This document shows positions 9,216 through 20,253 of a stretch of 64,000 bases of DNA, one piece after another. Origin of the DNA: Nannochloropsis oceanica (Eukaryota > Sar > Eustigmatophyceae > Eustigmatales > Monodopsidaceae); contig CP038131.1 of assembly GCA_004519485.1 (NCBI GenBank), forward strand, positions 575,001 through 639,000, in the 5' to 3' direction. The notes under the pieces were generated by a model. That model saw only the letters and a program-made list of their open reading frames with translations, ran no database searches and was not told the DNA's origin. Both the position numbers and the translations under genes were made by a program. Within the stretch, counting starts at the first letter, position 1, and every line of letters begins with the position of its first letter.

Positions 9216-10630
9216 TTAGTAATTCTTTGTCTGACTCTTATTTTTTGCCAGCTTGCTCTTATCTCTAGCTTGATTGTTGGTTTGTGTTTTGAGTCCAGCT
9301 GCTTCTACCACCAGGTTTTCGCCTGCATTCTTGCTTATGTCAATGCCAATGGCACTCCAATCTAGTCCCCCCAAGCATGGCTGGTTCAACGCGCTTGTAA
9401 AACGGTCCTGCAACAGCGACGCGAAAGGCATGGGCACCTTGCTTCGCCGGGCCGTATCCAATATCAACGAAACGTCCTTATGTCCCTGTTCAAGCGCAAA
9501 CCCTCCAGGTCGATGGTCCCGCCGCGATACCCGATCACCGTAGCTATGTATGAGGGTGTGGGATGTTGGAAGCAGTAACATGGTTATGTTTGGCAAATTA
9601 TCCCTGTATTCTTCGCCAAAATTCCCAAGCTTACCCTTCGTAAATCAGGCAATCGAAAATGGTGGCGCTGAACATCTTCATCACCTTCACCCGATCAAGG
9701 CCTTGGTTCTCGGCCAGTGCAAGGGCTTCCCCAATGCTTTCGATGGCACTCGCAATGAGGAAGTTCCCACACAATTTAACGACAGACCCCGCACCTGCAT
9801 CTTCATTCCCAAACTCAAAAACTTGCGAGCCCGTGGAAAGCAAGATGGGTCGTGCCTCCTCAATAGCGCGTGAGTCCGTGCCGCCCACGACAAAATATGC
9901 CTGTCTCTTTTCAAACCCGTCGGGACGAGCAAAAACAGGGGCACCCACAAAACTGACGCCGCGGGCCGTGTGAGTTAAGGCAAGCGTACGCGATGTAAAG
10001 GGTGAGACGGTGGAGCATCCAATATGAAGTGCACCAGGAAGAAGAGACGGAAGAAACTCCTGTGAAACACTTGCGAGGAGTTGGAAAAGGTAACTTTATG
10101 AAAAGTCGGGATGAGACGGGGTGGGAGAAGAAGCTTCGTGGGTTGTCTTACGTGTGCAAAACTTCGTCGTTCGGCAGCATGGTAACGATAGTGCGGGCTT
10201 GTGTCCCTAGCTCTCGTGCATCCGTGACTGCCGTCGCTCCCTATCGATTGAAGGGTGGGTGATATCATGTCGATGAAAAGATTCGTCTCTACGGGTGATT
10301 AGTGCCAGCGATTTTGTATACACTCTTCTTTTCGTCCTCTTACCCACATGAATATCTATATCCTCTTACCTCCGCCACTAACTTTGCCGTGGCCTCGGCA
10401 TTGTGCTTGTCGTGCACAAACAACGGATAGCCTGCTCTCATGAGGTTACGCCCCATTGCCATACCCATCTTGCCGCAGCCCACCAAGGCCAATGCTTCTT
10501 TCTTGTGTTCTCGTGCTTCGCTTTTGGTGCTGTCTCTTCCTTTTCCCGCTGCGGTCGCTGCCGTGAATGCCGCCTTTGGTGGAAAAGAAGCGGCATGTCG
10601 CCCCCATGATGTGGTTACCCGTGTTATCAT
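9216..10630 (-). CDS. Beta-hydroxyacid dehydrogenase (3-hydroxyisobutyrate dehydrogenase family)
   Basis: Four exons, 10630-10370, 10240-10152, 10069-9635 and 9543-9216, give 370 residues with all phases consistent. The N-terminal 45 residues are basic and Ser/Thr-rich with no acidic run, like a mitochondrial presequence. Then come LVGCGKMGMAMGRNL (NAD(P) binding), IVTMLPNDEVLHT, GALHIGCSTVSP (substrate-binding Ser/Thr), GAPVFARPD, GAGSVVKLCGNFL (catalytic Lys) and GYGDR...PGGFALEQGHKDV (C-terminal domain). These are the hallmarks of the family that includes 3-hydroxyisobutyrate dehydrogenase and glyoxylate/succinic-semialdehyde reductases. The substrate is not certain. At exon 3 two AG acceptors lie ten bases apart; only the upstream one (CGCAAG) keeps the frame. 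The C-terminal tail beyond the domain is Lys/Asn-rich and unusual. Confidence 0.85.
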
Positions 10631-10909
10631 TTATCTGTATGTGTGATGGGGGGAAAAGGGGAGAACAAATTTAGCCAGCATTGAGACAAAGAAATAACGA
10701 GCCTCACCATGGAGAATCGAATCAAGCATTTAGACATTACGCATCGCATTTTTGTATTACTGCTTTGATCTAACAGACAGTAAGTTTTGCAGATCAGGCA
10801 ACGGCCATCGGCGTGCTAATGGTGGCAGCGGGGGCGTGCTCTCATTCCATATGTCATCTGTACACAAATATCACACGGTGCGCAAAAGGCTCTTTTAACG
10901 CGAACGCTT

Positions 10910-12626
10910 TCACTCCATCAGCAAATTGACAAGAATGTAAAAGAACAAGCCCAGGCCAATGATCAAATTCACGGGCCCATATCGCTTTCTTGACAATTCA
11001 TTTGAATAGTAAGTCCGTGCCGAATCCAGTTGGAAGACCTCCTTCATCAGCGTGCGAGAGCGGAGGTTGAGGAGAGCGGGAAAGACAAGGGTTATGACTA
11101 TCCCCACAGTCCCAGCATATTCGGAAATACGGCCGAGGTCACGCACGAAGACGGCCACCACCAGAGGTGGCACCGCGGCCAAGAGGCGGAATCCCACCGT
11201 CTTCACTCTTAGAGGTGGACCTGCGCTTTGACAATCGATATCGTTTTGTTGGGTGTTTCCCATATCGAGCATGTTGTTGCCCAACGTGATGGCGTTCAGG
11301 GGAAAGGCACCTACTCATGGGGGTGAAGAAGAGAATGAGAAAAGGTTACAAGGAGTAAATATCCGGTATGCTGTTGTTTTCCACCATGCCCTAAGAAGTG
11401 TGATGCTTTGGACAAACAACTCATACTGCTGTTGTTTTCGACCATGCCCTAAGAAGTGTGATGCTTTGGACAAACAACTCATGCTCTCCTTTTCTTTCTC
11501 CTCACCCTCTTTATGTTCTACCCACTCCGAGCTACCACGTACTTGCCACGTCCAAAGCCGGAAACAGCAGCACGTATGTCCCAACTGCCTTGCCAAAAGC
11601 CGTGCGTCCGTACCCATCCCATTCCAAATTTGACGACTGTGCCATCTCCGGCCCGAAATAATGCGCCACAAAGACAGCAATCAGTCCATACGATAAACTA
11701 CAAATTACAAAGGTGGCTAAGAAGATTTGGCCTAGCAAGGTCTTGTCCCGCACAGGATGACTCAACCCTGCAATAGAGTGATGATAGATAAACGAATAAC
11801 ACGCAATTGGCAAGAAAACGGGTAGTCCCTTCCAATTCCACAGCGGTATCCCAACAGCCCCACCCTCACCAGTAAGGCTGGGGAAATAATCAGCCTCGCC
11901 GCTGACAAGAGCGGCGGCCACGGAGCCCACCATGCACACCACCATGAGCACACGGCAAAAGGCCAACGCGACCTGTACTGATATTTGCTCGGTCAGTTCC
12001 AGGCAAGAAAGTGGGATGACAAGAACGGCGAAGAGGCCCAAGTAAAGTACGTAAGAGACTTCGGCGTGCGGGGCCGGAAGGGGAAACATGGCTGCAACGG
12101 AATTGGCAAACACGGTGCCGTACGCAAGCAATGCCCCGTAGATATAAACGGAAAGACAGAGCATGTAAAAAACCTTGCCATAGTGTCCCAAGAAGAGCTG
12201 GCAAAGCGTTGGCATCTCGTACTTGCGTTTTTTGACCGTCAAAAGCAAGGGGAGATCCTGGGAAGAGTGAATTTGCCGGACAAGCGCAGGTGTCACCTCT
12301 CCACCGGCGCGGCCGTCCGTGGAGAAGCAGTGGGGGTTTTCTATCAGCTCTGCCCTGGCACTGCTCTCGAGCACGTAATCCTTCGCGATGTTGCTTAAGG
12401 CCGCCATGGAAAAAAGCGCCACGAGGGCGAGGACAGAACCAGCTTGGGCTGTAGCAAACGGTAAGGTGAGAAATCCCGTGCCCATGATGTAGTTTACGGT
12501 GAAGGCAACCGCAACCAAAAAACCAAAGCCTTTCTTTTTGGTTTCCTTGCTGGTGTCTAACGCCACGGGAAGGCCACGTAGACGCAAGGGCGACTGCATT
12601 GTGTCGCCTTTGCCATTCTCGTTCAT
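10910..12626 (-). CDS. SLC38-type amino-acid transporter
   Basis: Two exons, 12626-11543 and 11310-10910, give 494 residues. The 232-base intron has a GTACGT donor, and splicing joins FPALDVAS to AFPLNAITLGNN, the motif expected in this family. About eleven membrane segments are visible. The first holds TVNYIMGTGFLTLPFA, the unwound substrate- and sodium-binding helix of amino acid/auxin permeases. Known relatives are proton- or sodium-coupled amino-acid transporters of the plasma membrane or vacuole; substrate and location cannot be told here. A loop of about 50 residues before EMPTLCQLFLGHYG is poorly conserved. The intron contains a 58-base tandem duplication. The start is the first ATG in frame. 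Confidence 0.85.
11370..11485 (+). repeat. 58-base tandem duplication inside an intron
   Basis: Two adjacent copies with a 58-base period start at 11370 and 11428. They differ at one base (ttccacc against ttcgacc) until the last three bases. They lie wholly in the intron of the SLC38-type gene, so the duplication looks recent and does not touch coding sequence. Confidence 0.92.
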
Positions 12627-13488
12627 GGCGTCCTGATGCACCGGTTGTCGCTGTGGGGGAGCAGGAATGTAGTTTGAGCGTAAGTCCCTGTGTGTAGAGA
12701 TCCAAGGGCATCGGTCAGCGTTGAAGAAAGGTTGCAGAAATGAGGTGAGGCACGACTCGCCCGCAAACTAAACTCATTGAATGAGTAGGTTGTACGCGCG
12801 CGCCTCCTTAAAGCGCGTTCCCATACATGACCGTGCTGAGGAAAACTTTGAAGCCCTGTTGTCCACCAAGTGCTTCGCCGCGCGCAATAAGGCTATAGGG
12901 GCACTCGCTTTGCGGAAAGGCATAGTGCTGTCACAAGAGCTACGGCAGCCTCTGAAAGATACATCGATTCGTGTGTGGTGGTGTTGGAGGGGCGGGCATT
13001 GGCAGGCACTCTCACGACTCGAAGGTCAAATAAGGCATACATAGTGCTGGGGGATTCGGTGAGATTCTGCGCCCGAGCAAAACCCGGCAATTAAAAGGGC
13101 ATCACCAATAGTACGAGAGCCTAGTGTATGTGGGGGTTTCGGTGGTTATCGTGCACTGAGTCTTACGCTGCGACGGGCCCCGTCGGGGCATCGCGTCCGA
13201 AGCGAACTCGGCGAGCAACTCACCGGATTCTATTTGTAAGACCGATTGATGAATACTCAATTTCGAGTTCATGCCCTAGCCCCTCTACGCTTACACACCG
13301 CATCCCCTTTCCCCTCTTTCGAACGGACAGGGCGCTTGGCGCATACACTTCACATCTGAAGAGGCAGAACAGAGAACTCTCGACTGAGTCAACATACACC
13401 TTCGCCCATCCGCCTCAAGATTTTGTTCCTGCTTGCTATTGGCAGACACATTTACACGCGCGCTAGAGCTTTACATCTCGCAAACAGA
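12627..13488. promoter_or_regulatory. Divergent intergenic region, SLC38-type / ABC1 kinase
   Basis: About 860 bases separate two divergent start codons and should hold both promoters. Short open frames on both strands have no recognisable domain or coding signature. A 6-bp stem (cgacgg/ccgtcg) with a three-base loop sits near 13171. I can support no gene here. Confidence 0.4.
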
Positions 13489-16095
13489 ATGACTATGCGG
13501 AAGGTCGTATCTGTATGGCTAGCAATCATGCTGCTGCTTTCCATCAGCAGTGCTTTCCAGCGACCTACAGGTTCAAGCCCAAGCAGAAACAGCATTCGTA
13601 GCCCGTCCGCCGCGCCCGCCGGCACAAGATCACGGGGATGGCTTAAGGCCGCACTGAGCTTGGAGGGGGACGTTAACAACGCGTTCGGAGGAGGCGGTGA
13701 GCAGGACACGACGTCTATGCGGCTGCAAAGGGCACGCCTCCGCCTGGCCGAAGCGCAGGGCATCATCCCCGCTGGCTCAAGCGATCGCTATCAAACGCCC
13801 GGAGGCTTGCAGCGCACCACCAAGGTCCGCGATTTGACTTTCAAGGTGGCTGAACCCGAGGTGCAGTACGATCCGGAGGAAGCCGAGGCCCGGCTGTGGC
13901 GGCAGCCCGTCACGTGGCTGAAGCGGAATGTGGACCTGTTCGTGCCCATGACAGCGTTTTTGGGTCGCGTCATTGTCGACATAATCACGGATGAGGAGGA
14001 GAGACACCGCCGGAAGCGCGCACAGGAATTGCTTGAGATAATCAGTGGTCTGGGTCCTGCTGTCATCAAGGCAGGGCAAGCCTTATCATCTCGGCCGGAT
14101 CTGTTGCCTTCCGAGTATTTGGAGGAACTGCAAAAATTGCAGGACCGCCTTCCCCCTTATCCGAACGAGCAGGCCTTTCAAGTGGTGGAGTCGGAGTTGG
14201 GTGTTGCTTTCGACCAGGTTTTCGAGCTGTTGGAGGAGAATCCGATTGCTGCTGCCTCCATCGGGCAGGTGTACAAGGCCAAGCTTCGTTCCACAGGAGA
14301 GACGGTTGCTGTCAAGGTGCAACGTCCTCGTTGCGAGGAAATCATTTCTGTGGACCTGTATGTGTTGCGATGGTACGCAGGATTGATCAACAGGATTTTA
14401 AGTGTATTAAAAAGAGATATTGATGTGATTGCCGTGATCGATGATTTTGGAGAGCTCATATATCGAGAGATAGATTACACGGCCGAGGCTGCGAATGCCC
14501 AGCGTTTCGTGGAGCTCTATGGCGGGCTGGAAGACATCTGTGCCCCTCGGGTTTATACGGAGCTGTCAACACGGAAGGTGTTGACGTTAGAGTGGGTGGA
14601 TGGGGTGAGATTGGTGGATCAGAGGCAGTTGCAAAGTTATCGTGCGGATCCCACCAAATTGATTGATCGGCTTGTGCAATGCTCCCTCCGGCAGATGCTT
14701 GAGAATGGATTTTTCCACGCTGATCCGCATGCGGTAAGTTTACTCAGGCAATCTCACTGGCGAATTGTATATTTGTATAGGGTAGATGATGGCGTATATG
14801 ACTTGGTCTTGCTTCTCACCTTACGCGTATTCCCATGTCGTGCCGTAAAGCCGATTACTCACTCATGCTCTTTTCCCTTCTTATTCAACCCCACTACGAA
14901 ATTCCAGGGCAACTTGCTGTGTACCCCTGAAGGCAAGTTGTGCTACCTAGACTTTGGGATGATGAGCTATGTGGAGTCTAACCAGCGCTACGGTATCATC
15001 GAAGCCGTCATCCACCTCGTCAATCGGGACTTCAACTCCCTCGCCTCTCTATATCAGCGTATGGGCTTCATTCCCGGCGACGTGGACACTCAACCCATAA
15101 TTACTGCTCTGGAGGATGCGTTACCCGAGGTCTTGAACGCGTCTGTAGGTGAACTGAACATCAAAAATGTCATCAACAAGCTTGGGGATGTCATGTACAA
15201 ATTTCCCTTCGCCCTCCCTCCCTACTACATTGCCATCATTCGTTGCCTGGGTGTGTTGGAAGGTCTTGCTCTACAAGTGAATCCCAACTCCAGGATTATC
15301 AATGATGCCTATCCGTACATTGCTTCTCGCTTGCTTACGGACTCCTCCCCCGAGCTTCAGGCGGCTCTGCACAAGCTTATTTTCAAGGCGGGTCGGCCGA
15401 GGTGGGAGCGACTAGAGCAGCTGTTGGAGGTGGCGGGAAGTACGTCTGATTATGATGTGACATTGGCGATGGACCAATTACTGGATTATATTCTTTCGGA
15501 ACAAGGCACTGAGTTCCGTCGCATTTTTGCTGCTGAGCTCGTGGATGCCGTTGATCAATTAGGCGCCGACACTACCTCTTATCTGCTGAAGAATTGGCGA
15601 ACGCTTTCATTGGGTCAGGCTCCGCCGAGGCTTGTGCCTGCTTTGGCGGGTCTTGGAGTTGGTGGTGGGATGCAAGGAGATGCGGGGCTTACAGGGGATT
15701 TGTTCGCAAGTGCTGGTGTTGCTGGTATGTCGATTTTCTTTTGTGTCTTCTGGTTTCAAAGGGTGGGAAGGAGATAATCTAGTTGCTCGCACACCTGACG
15801 ATGGCGGTATCGCGAATATGTGCTGATTCAAATGCTCATACGTCTTCTATTTTCCCCACTCCTACGCAACCACACAGAGGAGGACATGACCCCAACCATG
15901 CTAGCAGCCCGTCGGCTCGCCCGCACGCTGGCACAGAGTCGGGGGTTCGACGCGGAGCGGTTGCTGTCGTTGGTACGGCGGCTTCTTCAAGAGCCCAAGG
16001 CACAGGATTTAGGGCTGGGCATCGCGGCGGATATCTCGGAACGATTCGTCTCGAGATTAATTCGGAGCATTTTCCAACTGCCCGAGTCGGTGTAG
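13489..16095 (+). CDS. Plastid ABC1 atypical kinase (ABC1K/UbiB family)
   Basis: Three exons, 13489-14733, 14908-15724 and 15878-16095, give 759 residues. The N terminus is a signal peptide ending SSA-F, so plastid import is likely. Family motifs run in order: IKAGQALSSRPD (KxGQ, Lys about 194), AAASIGQVYKAKL (Ala-rich nucleotide loop), VAVKVQRP (Lys about 276), REIDYTAEAANA (ExD), HADPHAGNLL (catalytic loop, about 410) and CYLDFGMM (DFG, about 428). Plant and algal ABC1Ks act in plastoglobules and regulate prenylquinone metabolism. The C-terminal 200 residues are extra helical sequence seen in plastid members. Intron 1 (174 bases, no stop) splits HADPHA from GNLL. Intron 2 (153 bases) does contain a stop. 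Confidence 0.9.
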
Positions 16096-16712
16096 GGAGG
16101 TAGAGAGAAGGAGTGAGAATGGTTTCTCATGACTAGCACGAAATAGGGAGGGCGGAGGTTAATGTCGAAATTTGCGTGTGTGTGTCTATGTATGGGCAAT
16201 GTGGGAAATGAGAGCGTGAAGGAGACGGTGTACATAGAGAAAGAAGGGGAGGGTCCTATCTATTTTTACGTCTTCATCCCGTGGCTTAGACATGGCTGTG
16301 GACGAGAAAACGGAGAGAGATCAATATGGGAGCCATAGTCTTAAGAACAAATTGCGAAATTCTAAACACCAGCAAGAGTACTATCCTTAGTTGTATACCT
16401 GGATGTGTCGTATACTGAAAACCAATTAAGAAAAAAGGCAAGAACTAAAAAAAAAGAAAAAATGAAACTTAGCGACCACCCTTTCGTGGGTGTGTGTTGA
16501 TGCGCATGAGGTCCCTGTGCCCACTTGTGGGTTGCTTATTTCTATTTAATCATCCATGCTGTATCTTAGGTCACCGCAAATTAACACAATCAAGAGGCGA
16601 AAAATCTTGTCATGTACAAATTCGTGTAAGATCACCCAAATACCCTCGAAACCAACGCCATCCACACACATAACACACTACAGGAATTCTCCACTTGTCC
16701 CTTGTTTGCAAA
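16096..16712. other. Intergenic region, no gene seen
   Basis: About 620 bases lie between the ABC1 kinase stop and the start of the DUF711 gene on the same strand. The stretch is AT-rich with a poly-A run near 16448. It should hold a 3' untranslated region and a promoter. Confidence 0.5.
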
Positions 16713-17996
16713 ATGAAGCTCCGGGCGCTGACCATCGGCATCAAGATCGAGAGCCTCGAGGAGCTTGAAGGGGCCTTATTGCGTGCTGCTGTCTTGGGGG
16801 ACGAGCTACGCAAAGGAATCGAGGCAGAGCTCGAGGGCGGGATGGAGGTACAAACCGTCCGCATAGCCACCAACTCCTTTGAGGAATGGATAGGATGCCT
16901 AGATGAGAACGAGAAAGGGGGCAATGATTATACAATGGCGGACAGTGGCAGCGGCACCACTAGTTTAGCAACGAAAGCTACTATAATTGCCCAAATCATC
17001 AACGCTACGGGAATCGAGTTTTGCAGCTTAGGACCAGCCCTTACTGTGAATGGCATCCGAGCTATTCCCACGTTGCTAAAGGCATCAAGTCGTATAAGTG
17101 CTTCCGCGGCATTACGTTGTTGGGAGGAGAGAGATGGACCGGAGTTGGAGGCACTCGATGAGGCGAAGCGAGACGCCGTCGTGGAAGTCATGGTCGCGCT
17201 GGCACAAGTAGGAGAAGGGCTGGGCAATTTCCGCTTTGCTGCGGGGGTGGACATCGAGCCAAACACGCCCTTTTTCCCCGTAGCATTTCATGACGCCAGC
17301 AAACCCACTACGGTCAGCATCGGGACCGAGAACAGCGACCTTGTCGTGGAAGCGTTCGAGAATGCGGGGGAGGAGGGCATAGTCGGGGCAGCTCAGCGTC
17401 TACAAACTGCTATGAATACGCGCTTACTGTCCTTGGAGGCGTTGGTGCGGCGATTGCTGCTAGCAAGACCGGCTGATGCACCTGTGGTGGTTTATGGGGG
17501 AATCGACACGAGTATAAACCCGTCGATAGGAGGTCCAAACCACAGCCTGGTGAGGGCTTATGAGATGGTAGTGGGCGAAGGACGTTTTGGAAAGAGCGGG
17601 ACGTTGGCCGTGTCGGAAGCGTTGACCAGGGTGGTGTATAACGGGCTGCCAGGCTTGAAAAAAGTAGGTTTTTGTGGTCTCATGCTTCCTGCGATGGAGG
17701 ATCACTTGCTAGCTGCGCGGGCTAGTCAACATGTCCCCGCCTATGGTATCTCGGATCTCCTGGCGTTTTCTGCTGTGTGTGGGGTTGGTATCGATACGGT
17801 ACCCGTCAGCTTGCCAGAGATTCAGGCAGCTCCTACGAGAGTCAAGGCTTTGCTCTTGGACATGGCTGCTCTGTCTCGGAAAAAGGGGCGGCCGCTTGCT
17901 TGTCGGCTCTTCCCCGTGGTCGGGGGGAAGGTGGGAGATATGACAACATTTGATTCACCTTATCTTGTTAATTGCGCTATTTTTGCCCTTCCTTAG
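16713..17996 (+). CDS. DUF711 (UPF0210) family protein
   Basis: A single exon of 427 residues with an ATG at 16713. The sequence follows DUF711 over its length: NATGIEFCSLGPALTVNGI near the start, NFRFAAGVDIEPNTPFFP, VVYGGIDTSINPS, GFCGLMLPAMEDHLLA, GVGIDTVPVS and the ending RLFPVVGGKVGDM. The family is common in bacteria and archaea and its biochemical function is not established; it has a glycyl-radical-enzyme-like barrel fold in solved members. No signal peptide or membrane segment is visible, so it is probably cytosolic. It ends only 29 bases from the stop of UVSSA on the other strand, so the transcripts must overlap or nearly touch. Confidence 0.87.
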   Translation: MKLRALTIGIKIESLEELEGALLRAAVLGDELRKGIEAELEGGMEVQTVRIATNSFEEWIGCLDENEKGGNDYTMADSGSGTTSLATKATIIAQIINATGIEFCSLGPALTVNGIRAIPTLLKASSRISASAALRCWEERDGPELEALDEAKRDAVVEVMVALAQVGEGLGNFRFAAGVDIEPNTPFFPVAFHDASKPTTVSIGTENSDLVVEAFENAGEEGIVGAAQRLQTAMNTRLLSLEALVRRLLLARPADAPVVVYGGIDTSINPSIGGPNHSLVRAYEMVVGEGRFGKSGTLAVSEALTRVVYNGLPGLKKVGFCGLMLPAMEDHLLAARASQHVPAYGISDLLAFSAVCGVGIDTVPVSLPEIQAAPTRVKALLLDMAALSRKKGRPLACRLFPVVGGKVGDMTTFDSPYLVNCAIFALP

Positions 17997-18025
17997 TGAC
18001 GAAAAAGAGTATAGACAAATCACTA

Positions 18026-20007
18026 TTATGCTTTCTCTTTGGCAGTCATTGCCGCGTCAGTTTCCTTCAAAAAGGACTCGAGTTCCAACGTGGCAGCGGG
18101 CAAGACACAAGCACCACCACCCCCACCCCCACGTTCTTTCCCTCTCTTTCTCTTCGTCTTTTTGTCCCGTCCTTTCTTTTCCGCGCCTCCAATCTCCTTG
18201 CATTTCTCCACAACTAGCCATGCCTGGCTCTTGAGCGTTCCCATCTCCTTCATCAGCACCCTGCAGCTCTCTAACGCCTCGCCCACCAAGGTCTCGGGGT
18301 AATGGACACAACATGCGGCCAACAGGCGCCACCACTGCTCCGCCTGAGGCAACAGCCGACCCGTCAGCACACCATAAAGTTCCCCGACTTGATCAAACAC
18401 AGGCCCCAAATCAGCAGTCTCCCGGTAGTGGTCCCTCTCCCTGCCGCCTGCGAGCCACGGCAAGTCTACCTCGATCTCGTAAAAAGGCAACGTGCCCAGA
18501 CCATACAATCCTTCCTCCTCTTTGCGTTCGTCGTCACTCTCACCCCTGCTGTCGTTGTCTGAAATGAAGTCCCCCTCTATTCTGGATCCAGCCGCCGCTA
18601 ATCCCTCGCCATCACCTTCTGCATCGTCCCCCGACTCCCATTCCACGCTTTCATCATCGAACTGGGCCTTCTCTCCGTCCTCCTCCAAATTCTCCTTCTC
18701 TGCATAATTTTCACCGACCGCCTGCTTTTCATATCCCCCCTTCGCACGTCCAAGCGTCGCAGGTGAAAAGGACGACGCTGCCGACGGCGTCTCCCCCAGT
18801 GCCTCAAGTCCCTTACGCATGTCCGGTACGATTAAATCAAAGCAAGCTTCCATCTGTCCCAGCACATCCCGCAGCTCCTGCACACCTTGCCGCATAACTT
18901 CGTGATGGGCTCCGTACCGTGCCGCCAAAGACCGGGCCCTCTCGGCTGCTTCCGCTTTAAGGCGACGGGCCCTCTGCTCCTGCACGGCCTGAACAAGTGG
19001 GTAGTTATTCTTACATATGTGGGTGGGTGTGATTGATTGCATCTATGTATTTTAATATATATGTACAATGCACCTGTCGGTTGGGAAAGGAGGCGCCCAC
19101 AACGTCTTTCAAATGTCTGTACGCGACGCGAAGCTCAATATTCTGCTCCCCAAAAGTCTCATTCCATTCTTCCAAGAAACCCAATGACGTGGCTTTAAGG
19201 TCCTCGGTTTCCTCCAAAGATCCAGATAGCTTATACCTGCTGCTACCGACGGTCAAATCCAGCACATTCTTATGAGGGGGACAGGAAGGGAGGGAATGAG
19301 AGGGGGGATGCGACCTGGCTTTGAAAATAGGGTAAATCAAAAACACAGCCCCACTTTGTCAGACCCGTTACCTCGGCACTTACTCGAATATTCCTTGCAA
19401 GCTCCGTTCGTAATGTGGCTGATCTCTTGACGAGTCGGCCGAGCAGCAGCAGTGCCCGCTTTCGCACCTGGAGATGGTCATGTAAACGTATGTTTCGAGT
19501 TGAGTTCCTGCTTGTAGGAAAGAAAATGCCAGGCACCCTTGTCATGCATGCCGTAGGTATGCATGCTTTCCTTACTTCTGAGTGACGATCCCGCAATTGC
19601 GCGACCACGAAGCCAAATGCCTGTCTCGCAAGCATCTCGTCGCCGCCGCGCAGCATCTTCTTCAGCTCGGTCCAGTACGCTTTATCATTGTCCTCGTCCT
19701 CGTCCATCTCAGCAGACTCCCTCTTTCCATCAGCACCTACACTTTTGGAACGCCGTCGAATGCTGGTGGCTTTCTTGATGAGCGCCAACAAGGCTTGATC
19801 CTCGCTCCTCTTGGGCGCAGCTCCACCTCCCTCCAATTTGCGCCTCCTTTTGGGGTTATTGGATCTGGCTTGGTCAGATATTGCGGGAAAGAGAGACGAC
19901 ATGCGCTTGCGCTGTGTAGTGGAGGATGCGCTTGCACTGTGCAGTTGAGGAGGATATAATACTTCAGAGAGGTTCAGGTGCGCTAGTGCTCTAAAGGGTG
20001 GGCTCAT
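18026..20007 (-). CDS. UVSSA: UV-stimulated scaffold protein A (UVSSA), lacking the C-terminal zinc domain
   Basis: Four exons, 20007-19576, 19467-19384, 19268-19074 and 18988-18026, give 557 residues. A basic NPKRRRKL signal lies near the start. The VHS-like domain includes LRDRHSEVRKRALLLLGRL, NVLDLTVGSS and FLEEWNETFGEQNIELRVAYRHLKD (split here by introns). A helical segment ending CFDLIVPDM matches the human CFRLLVP end. A long acidic linker precedes the second conserved region, YGLGTLPFYEIEVDLPW to LKSQAWLVVEKCKEIG. Known role: UVSSA recruits TFIIH to stalled RNA polymerase II in transcription-coupled repair. The usual C-terminal DUF2043 zinc segment is absent; the protein ends in a Lys/Gly-rich tail. 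Intron 1 (108 bases) has no stop. The start could also be at 19902. Confidence 0.82.
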
Positions 20008-20253
20008 ACAGCGTGAAGGAGGCGGTAGGCTATCGCCAATAACGCGAGACGTCAACGACGTGATGGTAAGAAAACCTTCGTTTCTGGCACTGCCTGGCTG
20101 TCACGTCGGCTGCCTTCTCGACAAAGTCGGTGAAGAAACTGTTTTTGTCACAAGAAGCACTTTTAACGAGATTTTTGGGCGGGGCAGGAGAAGCACGCGT
20201 GACATCCCCACCCCTCCCAGTCGCCCAACATATACACAGCACATTACTCAGTC

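Noticed and set aside
12781-13466. Small frames between the SLC38-type and ABC1 kinase genes
   Set aside because: Short, no recognisable domains, and located in a divergent promoter region.
15783-15877. Separate small gene at the end of the ABC1 kinase
   Set aside because: The frame continues the kinase after a 153-base intron with proper GT and AG ends, so it is the last exon's upstream reading.
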